Assembly (NCBI RefSeq): GCF_021389935.1
Contig: NZ_CP089979.1
Span: 1,469,001-1,533,000 of the forward strand
Length of the DNA stretch: 64,000 nucleotides
From: Fulvivirga ligni
Lineage (GTDB): Bacteria; Bacteroidota; Bacteroidia; Cytophagales; Cyclobacteriaceae
Direction of reading: 5' to 3'
Under the pieces are notes generated by a model, which saw only the letters and a program-made list of their open reading frames with translations, ran no database searches and had not been told where the DNA came from. Each line of letters starts with the position of its first letter. Position 1 is the stretch's first letter. This document shows, one piece after another, positions 17,240 to 23,264 of this stretch. A program made the position numbers and the translations under genes.

Positions 17240-18487
17240 CTAATTTTTTGAAGAAACAAACTTAAGACAGTATTTCATTAAAGGTGCAGAGGCTACTATA
17301 GTTACTACTACCATTACCAGAATGGCTACTAACACTTCATCGGTAATTAGGCCAGCTTGCAGTGCAATGGCTCCGAGGATTACTTCTAAAGTGCCATGGG
17401 TGTTCATGCCGAAGCCTACTGCGTATGATTCGTATTTAGGAAGTCCGCCCATACGAGCGCCTAAAGTGGCACCCAAGACTTTAAAAATAAAGGCGAGTAC
17501 AAGTAGTACCAGGATGATTTGCAGATTGAATGCTGCTATGAAGTTGATGCCTAAACCAATAGAAATGAAGAATAAAGGTGCGAATATATTATTGATAAAC
17601 TGATGTATGATTTCTTTCGCTCTTTCAGAAAGATGCTTTGAATCTCCTAATGCAACACCAATAATAAAGGCGCCGAAGATACTGTGAATACCAATATATT
17701 CGGTAAAGGCTGCTCCTAAGAAACAGAAGGCTAATGATAATGATAACAAACCGCCAGGCCAGGCCAAACGTTTGTTGATCCAGGGTAATGCTTTGTTAAT
17801 CAATCCTTTACCAATAGTTAGCATTAATACTGTAAATCCTATTGATATCCATATTGTCTTGGAAAGGCTTAGAGATTCTGAGTTTGTGCCCATCATATTT
17901 AATATAATGGTAAAAATGATCCATCCCACCAGATCTATTATCATGGCCGATGCGATGATAAGCATGCCCATTCTGGTCTTGAAAACTTCAAGGTCCATAA
18001 GTACTCTGGCCACTACCGGTAAGGCAGTAATAGACATTACAGTGCCTATAAACATAGCAAAGACCAGCCTTTTATCTTCATCTGCATAGTCAAAAAGCTC
18101 GGGGAAGAACCAGGTAACTATAAAACCTGCCACAAAAGGTATAACTAGTGATACTAAACTTACATAGAGCGCTTGTTTTCCCTGTTGCCAGACTATATGG
18201 AGATCTACCTCCAGCCCGGCTATGAATAGCAAGAGCACTACTGATACCTGAATAAATCCATCCAGCACCACTGCAGAGGCACCTGTGGAGGGGAAAAGCA
18301 TCTCAAATATCTCAGGGGTAAAGTTTCCCAGAATGGTTGGTCCCAGAATAATTCCCGCCAATATTTCTCCTACCACAGCGGGTTGTTTAAACTTACGGGC
18401 AAGCTCTGCTAACAGTCTTCCTAAGCTAAGCATTACACATAGCTGTATGAGTAAGTTAATAACTTCGCTATGGTTCAGCTTATCCAT
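17240..18487 (-). CDS. CPA2-family cation:proton antiporter
   Basis: A 415-residue inner-membrane exchanger of the KefB/NapA-like monovalent cation:proton antiporter-2 family. It has about 12-13 hydrophobic segments filling the whole chain. Seen: KQPAVVGEILAGIILGPTILG (a family signature in the second helix pair, here across residues 33-53), FIAGLEVD, and a later FFISIGLGINF. It ends without the TrkA-N domain of KefB/KefC, so it is the short form. Its start overlaps the end of the universal stress protein gene by 8 bp, so the two form one operon transcribed USP first. The pairing suggests ion and pH homeostasis under stress. The ion (Na+ or K+) is not evident. Confidence 0.92.
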   Translation of the reverse strand: MDKLNHSEVINLLIQLCVMLSLGRLLAELARKFKQPAVVGEILAGIILGPTILGNFTPEIFEMLFPSTGASAVVLDGFIQVSVVLLLFIAGLEVDLHIVWQQGKQALYVSLVSLVIPFVAGFIVTWFFPELFDYADEDKRLVFAMFIGTVMSITALPVVARVLMDLEVFKTRMGMLIIASAMIIDLVGWIIFTIILNMMGTNSESLSLSKTIWISIGFTVLMLTIGKGLINKALPWINKRLAWPGGLLSLSLAFCFLGAAFTEYIGIHSIFGAFIIGVALGDSKHLSERAKEIIHQFINNIFAPLFFISIGLGINFIAAFNLQIILVLLVLAFIFKVLGATLGARMGGLPKYESYAVGFGMNTHGTLEVILGAIALQAGLITDEVLVAILVMVVVTIVASAPLMKYCLKFVSSKN

Positions 18488-19325
18488 TCTTTTTCTTTGG
18501 GTTTACAATTAAAAGATCGCACGGAAGATCAGCGAACACATACTCAAGATCATGTGGGAAAACCCGATCAAAGATTCCCATTTTCCTGTTAGGAGATCCT
18601 ACTACCAATAAGTCTGCTCTGGTACGATTGCAGAAGTTGGCTAACTCAAAACCAGATTTACCTGAGATCACCTTTATATTTACTTTCAGACCGCTGATAT
18701 CCATCTTTTTCAAAATGTTCTCAACGATAAGAATTTCCTCGTTCACTAAGTTTCTTCTTATTTCCGTTAGCTCCTCCTCTGTTTTTTCGCTACTCACGGA
18801 CATGGCTAGCCCATATAATTTTATCTCTCGTACAATATGGAGCTGCTGAGAATGCTGTGTTTTTCCAATATATGTTCCTGCCTTAATCGCTTGTATCGAA
18901 TAAGGGCTGTTCTCTGCATAAATTACCATTCTCTTGCTAGGGTTGCTTTCAAGCGAAGGCTCCGTAAGCATAAGTACAGAACAATCAGCTTTACGCAATA
19001 TTTTTCTGGCAATGGAGCCAAGGTAATAGTTGATAAAATCCTCTTTTTTTAAAGCACCAGCTACTAAAAGATCAATGCGTTCCTTTTTACAAACTGCCAG
19101 AATTCTTTTGGCAGGGTCTCCCGCTTCCCAGATAACCTTCACATCTTCCGTGATGTCTGCTTGCTGCAGATTTTCCATCATAAAAGCATCCTCTTTATCA
19201 GTATGTGAGCCCACATGGATGATGATTAGCTCACTTTTGAAAAGCGCCTGAACCCTCTTTGCTTCCGCAAGCAGAGTTTGAAGTCTTGGAGAAAAAGCTA
19301 TAGCGATGGCTATCTTATTGAACAT
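18480..19325 (-). CDS. Tandem universal stress protein (UspA family)
   Basis: A 281-residue cytoplasmic protein with two UspA-type domains (about 1-140 and 148-278). The first carries KIAIAIAFSPRLQ and a late LLVAGAL with LGSIARKILRKADCSVLML; the second starts KRMVIYAENSPYS and ends LLVVGSPNRKMGIFDRVF followed by LPCDLLIV. The ATP-binding GxxG-type loop is only partly conserved in either half. Its 3' end overlaps the antiporter start by 8 bp, so the two products are likely made together and may act together on the antiporter's activity. No recognisable promoter element was found in the upstream intergenic region. Confidence 0.9.
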   Translation of the reverse strand: MFNKIAIAIAFSPRLQTLLAEAKRVQALFKSELIIIHVGSHTDKEDAFMMENLQQADITEDVKVIWEAGDPAKRILAVCKKERIDLLVAGALKKEDFINYYLGSIARKILRKADCSVLMLTEPSLESNPSKRMVIYAENSPYSIQAIKAGTYIGKTQHSQQLHIVREIKLYGLAMSVSSEKTEEELTEIRRNLVNEEILIVENILKKMDISGLKVNIKVISGKSGFELANFCNRTRADLLVVGSPNRKMGIFDRVFPHDLEYVFADLPCDLLIVNPKKKNG

Positions 19326-19709
19326 AGTTGGTTATTGCAGATTCATTAAAAATAAGGATTTTAATTAAACTGTCTATCTAACGGACGGCTATCTCTTGAT
19401 TTTATTTTATAAAAAATAACAATTGTATTTCATTACCGCATCTATGAAGATGAGCTTCTTCAGCTGGCAACCAGTTTTTTAGACCAAAATCTATAATACG
19501 AATACTATAATTAATTGATCGTTTTAAATAATCGTAAATGGCCTACCCGTCAATTGAGTCCCGATTTTGGAAAGTAATTCCTAATTCTGCTTTTAAATTT
19601 CTGTTCATATGTAAGAAAACGCTCAAAAATGTCGTTTTTAGATTGGCACAGTGTTAGGTTAATACCATGCAGTATTTAACTGACACAACTATTTATATTT
19701 AATTAAATT
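19326..19709. other. Divergent intergenic region upstream of USP and rhodanese genes
   Basis: This 384-bp region has no coding frame with credible composition. A sigma-54-like element for the rhodanese gene is described at 19643-19658. I see no terminator and no TAnnTTTG element; the minus-strand promoter for the stress protein is not identified. Confidence 0.4.
19643..19658 (+). promoter_or_regulatory. Sigma-54-like -24/-12 element upstream of rhodanese gene
   Basis: TTGGCAC (19643-19649), a 5-bp spacer and TAGG (19655-19658). The GG at 19645-19646 and G at 19657 keep the sigma-54 distance of 12, but the -12 block departs from TTGC. The predicted start is near 19670, 40 bp before the ATG. 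It is a weaker match than the two sRNA elements, but identical to them in the -24 block. Confidence 0.4.
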
Positions 19710-20066
19710 ATGAAAGCGTATAGAAATTTAAATTCTAAGGAATTTTTGGAGTTGTTTAATACGACTCCTGATGCAGTGTTGTTGGATGTAAGAACGGAGA
19801 AAGAATTTAAAGCAGAATCATTCGCTGAGGCCTCAAATATTCCTTGTACTGAAACCGATAAGCTTTTGGCTCTAAATAAGGACAAAGCTTATTTTATTCA
19901 TTGCAGGATGGGAGGAAGAAGTGCTATGGTGGCGTTCACTATGTCTCAAGCTGGTTTTCAAAATCTTTACAATCTAAACGAAGAGTTTAGTAAGCTTAAA
20001 ACTGAAGCGAAAGGTTATAGTCTGTCTGCCGGAAAAGTTTCCGAAAACGAGACCAAAATTATGTAA
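19710..20066 (+). CDS. Rhodanese-domain protein (single domain)
   Basis: A 118-residue cytoplasmic single-domain rhodanese that would move sulfane sulfur to an acceptor. Seen: AVLLDVRTEKEF (about residues 22-33, the conserved DVR block) and the active-site loop HCRMGGRSA with catalytic Cys65. The loop has the six-residue form typical of sulfurtransferases rather than the longer Cdc25-like form. The last 20 residues are a polar tail. No signal peptide is present. It is monocistronic, with a sigma-54-like element upstream at 19643, and is followed by two small RNA candidates behind similar elements. The shared promoter type suggests a common condition, such as sulfur or nitrogen status, but this is inference. 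Confidence 0.9.
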   Translation: MKAYRNLNSKEFLELFNTTPDAVLLDVRTEKEFKAESFAEASNIPCTETDKLLALNKDKAYFIHCRMGGRSAMVAFTMSQAGFQNLYNLNEEFSKLKTEAKGYSLSAGKVSENETKIM

Positions 20067-20104
20067 AAACTTACATATATGACCTCTCAGAAGCATTTTT
20101 GCTT

Positions 20105-20120
20105 TTGGCACATAGGTTGT
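20105..20120 (+). promoter_or_regulatory. Sigma-54-like promoter of sRNA candidate 1
   Basis: TTGGCAC (20105-20111), 5 bp, TTGT (20117-20120). GG at 20107-20108 and G at 20119 are 12 bp apart as in the sigma-54 consensus TTGGCAC-N5-TTGC. The predicted start is about 20132. Confidence 0.55.
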
Positions 20121-20131
20121 AATAAGGAAGA

Positions 20132-20229
20132 TAGGTTTAGGTTGATTAAAAGGCTGTATGATTTTCGTTTTTAGTTGGTTTTAGTATGTACAGCTAATGG
20201 CCGCCCTCTGGTAAAGGGCGGCTTTTTTT
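20132..20229 (+). ncRNA. Small RNA candidate 1 of a tandem sibling pair
   Basis: A transcript of about 98 nt is predicted from the sigma-54-like start to the terminator. Seen in order: a 5' segment with two AGGTT units (TAGGTTTAGGTTGATT), a stem GCTGTA (20153-20158) with TACAGC (20189-20194) enclosing the conserved loop AGTTGGTTTTAGTA, and a terminator hairpin GCCGCCC/GGGCGGC with seven T. The same elements in the same order recur in candidate 2, 240 bp downstream, although the connecting bases differ; both arms of each stem are kept. No open reading frame of credible length is present. Conserved structure plus terminator supports a trans-acting RNA; a short leader RNA or 3' UTR fragment is less likely. 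Confidence 0.6.
20200..20229 (+). terminator. Terminator of sRNA candidate 1
   Basis: GCCGCCCT with AGGGCGGC (20200-20207 and 20215-20222), 7-nt loop, then TTTTTTT. A very stable Rho-independent signal. Confidence 0.9.
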
Positions 20230-20346
20230 ATGTCTTTATATTATGATTAATTCAATCTTGAGATTCAAAATGAGATCAGATTCTCTTATTGGGATAGATT
20301 CTTTTCTGAAATGTGTCTTTAAACTTGTTTTTGGTACATTCTGCCT

Positions 20347-20362
20347 TTGGCACAAGCCTTGG
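20347..20362 (+). promoter_or_regulatory. Sigma-54-like promoter of sRNA candidate 2
   Basis: TTGGCAC (20347-20353), 5 bp, TTGG (20359-20362); GG to G spacing is 12. The predicted start is about 20374. The -24 block and the two bases before it match candidate 1. Confidence 0.55.
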
Positions 20363-20373
20363 ATATAGTTATA

Positions 20374-20469
20374 TCGTTAGGTTAAGGTTAAAGAAGCTGT
20401 AGTTGTTTTAGTTGGTTTTAGTAATTTACAGCGCTTAAGTCGCCCTTTTGGCTAGGGGCGACTTTTTTT
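20374..20469 (+). ncRNA. Small RNA candidate 2 of a tandem sibling pair
   Basis: A transcript of about 96 nt, parallel in layout to candidate 1: TTAGGTTAAGGTTAAAG at the 5' end, stem GCTGTA (20396-20401) with TACAGC (20427-20432) around the loop TTTTAGTTGGTTTTAGTA, and a terminator hairpin GTCGCCC/GGGGCGAC followed by seven T. The hairpin bases differ from candidate 1 while pairing is preserved, which argues for selection on structure. Its last 50 or so bases (from 20418) lie antisense to the final codons of the SSS symporter gene, so it could also act on that mRNA. The pair resembles the multi-copy sigma-54-dependent sRNAs of gammaproteobacteria (Qrr, GlmY/GlmZ) in logic only; no sequence relationship is claimed. 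Confidence 0.6.
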
Positions 20470-21911
20470 ATGAGCAATAATAACCCGATAAAGGTCAGAG
20501 CTCCATTCACGATCAAAATTTCAAATCCGAATTTATAGCCATTGAACCATGCTTCGGAATTTATATTAATAACATAAGATATTATCGGGCTTAAAAGGCA
20601 TACTATTGGTACTCCTCCATCTTTTAATTTATAGTTTGTAAATAGCCCAAAAGCATAAAGCCCCAACAAAGGTCCGTAGGTATATCCTGCGGCTTTAAAT
20701 ACCAGACTGATTACGGCCTCATTGTTAATTTCATTGAAAATGATAATAACAATGTAGAGCAGTAGCGAGAATGAAACGTGTACAATCAATCTTGTTCTTT
20801 TTTGCTTTTTCTGTACTTCCAGTGTTTCTTCTCTTTGTTTGAAATTTAAAAAGTCTACGCAAAAAGAAGTGGTAAGTGCAGTAAGTGCAGAGTCAGCACT
20901 GCTATATGCGGCAGCAATGATTCCGAGTAAGAACATGGCTCCGGCAAACTGGCTAAAATGATCCAGTGCCAGCATAGGGAATAGATTATCTGTTTTAGCT
21001 GGTATGGCTATGCCATTATTGTTAGCATATAAATACAGAAGAGCCCCCATACAGAGGAAGAGTAAGTTTACAAAAACCAGAATCACAGAGAACCAGAGCA
21101 TGTTCTTTTGAGCCTCTCCAATATTTTTACAAGTGAGATTCTTTTGCATCATATCCTGGTCTAAACCAGTCATTACTATGGCTATGAAGGCACCGGAGAT
21201 AAATTGTTTGAAGAAATTGTTGCCACTTTTCCAATCCCAGAAAAACATTTTAGAATAATCACTCTCTTTAATCGTATTCACCAGTTGACCACCAGATATA
21301 TCCAGATCTTTGGCTACCAAATAAATTACTACTATTACCGCTGTGATCATAAAAAGCGTTTGTAGTGTATCTGTCCATACAATGGTTTTGATGCCACTTC
21401 TAAACGTATAAATCCAGATAAGGGCGATTGTGACTAAGACCGTTACAGAAAAGTCAACACCCAAATCGTTGAAAACAGCAAATTGAAGTACACCGGCTAC
21501 TAAAAAGAGCCTAAAGGCTGCGCCAACCGTTCTTGATAGGAGAAAATAAAAAGCCCCAGTTTTATATGACCAGAAGCCAAAACGCTGATCCAAATACTCA
21601 TAAATGGATGTGAGATTCATACGATAATATAGAGGCATAAGTACTTTGCCAATAAATAAATAGCCGAGTAAGTAGCCAAATACTACCTGCATGTAGCCAA
21701 ACTGGGTGTCAGCTACCCAGCCGGGAATAGAGACGAAAGTTACTCCGGATAAAGAGGCTCCAATCATTCCAAATGCCACCAAATACCAGGGTGACTGGCG
21801 GTTAGCGGTGAAAAAGGTCTTGGAATCTGCATTTCTTCCGGTGAGAAATGAAATAAGAATTAATAAGGCGAAATACGCCGCAATTATCGATAAAACTAGA
21901 TTTGGGCTCAT
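20418..21911 (-). CDS. Sodium:solute symporter (SSS family)
   Basis: A 497-residue inner-membrane symporter with about 13 helices. Seen: FTANRQSPWYLVAFGMIGAS (about residues 34-53, the SSS N-terminal signature region), TLVTIALIWIYTFRSGIKTIVWTDTLQ (split near residue 165-190), QDMMQKNLTCKN and AAYSSADSALTALTTSF. It is of the Bacteroidota-specific subgroup usually annotated only as sodium:solute symporter; the substrate is unknown. The last 17 or so residues (KKVAPSQKGDLSAVNY) are encoded by the complement of the sRNA candidate 2 terminator and stem, so this tail may be a byproduct of overlap rather than a family feature. It is divergent from clpS across 74 bp. Confidence 0.9.
   Translation of the reverse strand: MSPNLVLSIIAAYFALLILISFLTGRNADSKTFFTANRQSPWYLVAFGMIGASLSGVTFVSIPGWVADTQFGYMQVVFGYLLGYLFIGKVLMPLYYRMNLTSIYEYLDQRFGFWSYKTGAFYFLLSRTVGAAFRLFLVAGVLQFAVFNDLGVDFSVTVLVTIALIWIYTFRSGIKTIVWTDTLQTLFMITAVIVVIYLVAKDLDISGGQLVNTIKESDYSKMFFWDWKSGNNFFKQFISGAFIAIVMTGLDQDMMQKNLTCKNIGEAQKNMLWFSVILVFVNLLFLCMGALLYLYANNNGIAIPAKTDNLFPMLALDHFSQFAGAMFLLGIIAAAYSSADSALTALTTSFCVDFLNFKQREETLEVQKKQKRTRLIVHVSFSLLLYIVIIIFNEINNEAVISLVFKAAGYTYGPLLGLYAFGLFTNYKLKDGGVPIVCLLSPIISYVININSEAWFNGYKFGFEILIVNGALTFIGLLLLIKKVAPSQKGDLSAVNY
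20439..20469 (+). terminator. Terminator of sRNA candidate 2
   Basis: GTCGCCC (20439-20445) pairs with GGGCGAC (20456-20462), with a 10-nt loop, then TTTTTTT. Confidence 0.9.
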
Positions 21912-21952
21912 AAAATGTGTTCTAATTCCGGCTAAAGTTGTAATTTTTTTTT

Positions 21953-21960
21953 TACTTTTG
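21953..21960 (+). promoter_or_regulatory. Bacteroidota -7 element upstream of clpS
   Basis: TACTTTTG fits TAnnTTTG, 25 bp before the clpS ATG. No TTG is found at the -33 spacing. Confidence 0.4.
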
Positions 21961-21985
21961 ACAAGTAAACTCTAAAGCTCGCTTT

Positions 21986-22261
21986 ATGGATTTTGGATAT
22001 AAGGAAGAAGAATTAGTTGACGTTTTAGAAGATGTAGATGGCGTACGTGATCTCATGGTGTTTAATGATGATGTAAATACTTTTGATCATGTAATTGAAA
22101 CACTCGTACGTGTTTGCCAGCATTCTACCACTCAGGCAGAGCAATGTGCCTACATAATTCACTATACAGGTAAGTGCTCTGTTAAAAAAGGAGCTTTCGC
22201 AAAACTGAAGCCTTTGAAAGAGGCCATTTGCGAAGTGGGTATAGATGCTCAGGTAGTTTAA
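21986..22261 (+). CDS. clpS: ATP-dependent Clp protease adaptor ClpS
   Basis: A 91-residue cytoplasmic adaptor that delivers N-end-rule substrates to ClpA/ClpC with ClpP. Seen: LMVFNDDVNTFDHVIETLV (about residues 21-39, the family's hallmark FNDDxxT block with the substrate-pocket residues), followed by the CxHSTTQAEQCAYIIHYTGKC helix segment where the family usually has EGKA or similar. Length matches the ClpS core with a short acidic N-terminal extension used to reach the Clp ATPase. It is monocistronic, divergent from an SSS symporter and 341 bp before recR. The cognate Clp ATPase is not in the window. Confidence 0.93.
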   Translation: MDFGYKEEELVDVLEDVDGVRDLMVFNDDVNTFDHVIETLVRVCQHSTTQAEQCAYIIHYTGKCSVKKGAFAKLKPLKEAICEVGIDAQVV

Positions 22262-22602
22262 GCTGATTTACATCTCTTTAGCTCTCCTTAAAGCCTTGAA
22301 CTCTCAAGGTTATTGGAATTTTCTGGAAGAGAAAACTTTTCTTTACAGCGAAATAGGTCTGTTTTCATAAAACCGGTCTTGTCTTCGAGGGTCTCAGACT
22401 GACCTCAGGTGGCATTTACTTTAAAGAATAGTTAAGACCTACTTACCTAAGCTAGACCGATTACTCTAGCAAAGTCCTTCTGAGGTACTCGAAGGGTAGA
22501 CCTTCTGCAAAACCTGGAGAAGCCTAAAACTCAAGTTTTAACCTAAATAAATCACGTTTTCTTATCGGCCGGAAGGTTCTAGTCATGTATCTTTGAGGTA
22601 AT
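22262..22602. other. Intergenic region with long inverted repeat, clpS-recR
   Basis: A 341-bp stretch without a coding frame. CTTCGAG-n3-CTCAGA (22383-22398) is complementary to TCTGAG-n3-CTCGAAG (22479-22494), giving a 7 bp plus 6 bp stem around an 80-nt loop. Sequences of the form CTTCGAG..CTCAG are a common type of dispersed bacterial intergenic repeat, so a REP-like element or an unassigned structured RNA are both possible. A -7-like TATCTTTG follows at 22588. Confidence 0.45.
22588..22595 (+). promoter_or_regulatory. Bacteroidota -7 element immediately before recR
   Basis: TATCTTTG fits TAnnTTTG and ends 7 bp before the recR ATG (22603). The implied transcript leader is only a few nucleotides. 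No clear -33 TTG is present. Confidence 0.4.
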
Positions 22603-23217
22603 ATGGAATATCCTTCAAAGTTGATAGAGCAGGCCGTGGAAGAGATTTCAAAACTTCCCGGTATTGGGAAGAAGACCGCCCTGCGGTTAGCACTTCATTT
22701 ATTAAAGGAATCAGAAGATCAGACACTGGCACTTTCCGCTGCTTTGCAGGAAATGAGGCAGAATATAAAATACTGCAAGCATTGTTTTAATATTTCTGAT
22801 GATGATGTCTGTAATATTTGTATCAGCCACAGAAGAGATAAATCTATTGTGTGCGTGGTGGAAGACACCAGAGATGTGATGGCCATTGAAAATACATCGC
22901 AGTTCACGGGGCTTTACCATGTCTTGGGCGGAGTGATCTCTCCCATAGAAGGAATAGGTCCATCAGACCTGAATATTGATGCGCTAGTGAATAGAGTGAG
23001 TGCATCGCAGGGTGAGATTAAAGAGATTATTTTTGCCCTTAGCTCTACCATGGAAGGTGATACCACCACCTTCTATCTTACCAAAAAATTGAAAGAATTT
23101 GACATTTCACTCAGCACCATCGCTAGAGGTATACCTATTGGTGGTGAACTTGAATATGCGGATGAAATTACTCTTGGTAGAAGTATTTTGAGTAGGACGG
23201 CTTATTCTAAGGAGTAA
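22603..23217 (+). CDS. recR: Recombination mediator RecR
   Basis: A 204-residue DNA-repair protein that works with RecF/RecO to load RecA on gapped DNA. In order: helix-hairpin-helix with [20 protein letters not shown] (about residues 15-34), the four-cysteine zinc finger CKHC..CNIC (about 58-72), and the Toprim domain with [14 protein letters not shown] (about 84-97) and the late [20 protein letters not shown]. Length is typical. It is followed after 47 bp by the hybrid kinase gene, which has its own promoter-like element overlapping the end of this gene, so cotranscription is not required. Confidence 0.97.
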   Translation: MEYPSKLIEQAVEEISKLPGIGKKTALRLALHLLKESEDQTLALSAALQEMRQNIKYCKHCFNISDDDVCNICISHRRDKSIVCVVEDTRDVMAIENTSQFTGLYHVLGGVISPIEGIGPSDLNIDALVNRVSASQGEIKEIIFALSSTMEGDTTTFYLTKKLKEFDISLSTIARGIPIGGELEYADEITLGRSILSRTAYSKE

Positions 23218-23218
23218 A

Positions 23219-23249
23219 TTGTTAGGAATTATTACTATATTTAGATTTG
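23219..23249 (+). promoter_or_regulatory. Promoter of the hybrid two-component regulator gene
   Basis: A -33 TTG (23219-23221), a 20-bp spacer and the -7 element TAGATTTG (23242-23249) match the Bacteroidota consensus TTG-N19-21-TAnnTTTG. The predicted start is near 23255, about 10 bp before the ATG at 23265. It begins right after the recR stop codon. Confidence 0.65.
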
Positions 23250-23264
23250 GTAATAATTCATATC

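Noticed and set aside
20090-20106. AAGCATTTTTGCTTTT as terminator of the rhodanese gene
   Set aside because: The stem is only 5 bp and the run of T overlaps the -24 element of sRNA 1; it is too weak to call.
22441-22600. A tRNA or riboswitch in the clpS-recR gap
   Set aside because: No cloverleaf, no TTCGAATC-type T-arm at the right spacing and no known riboswitch core; only the long inverted repeat is visible.
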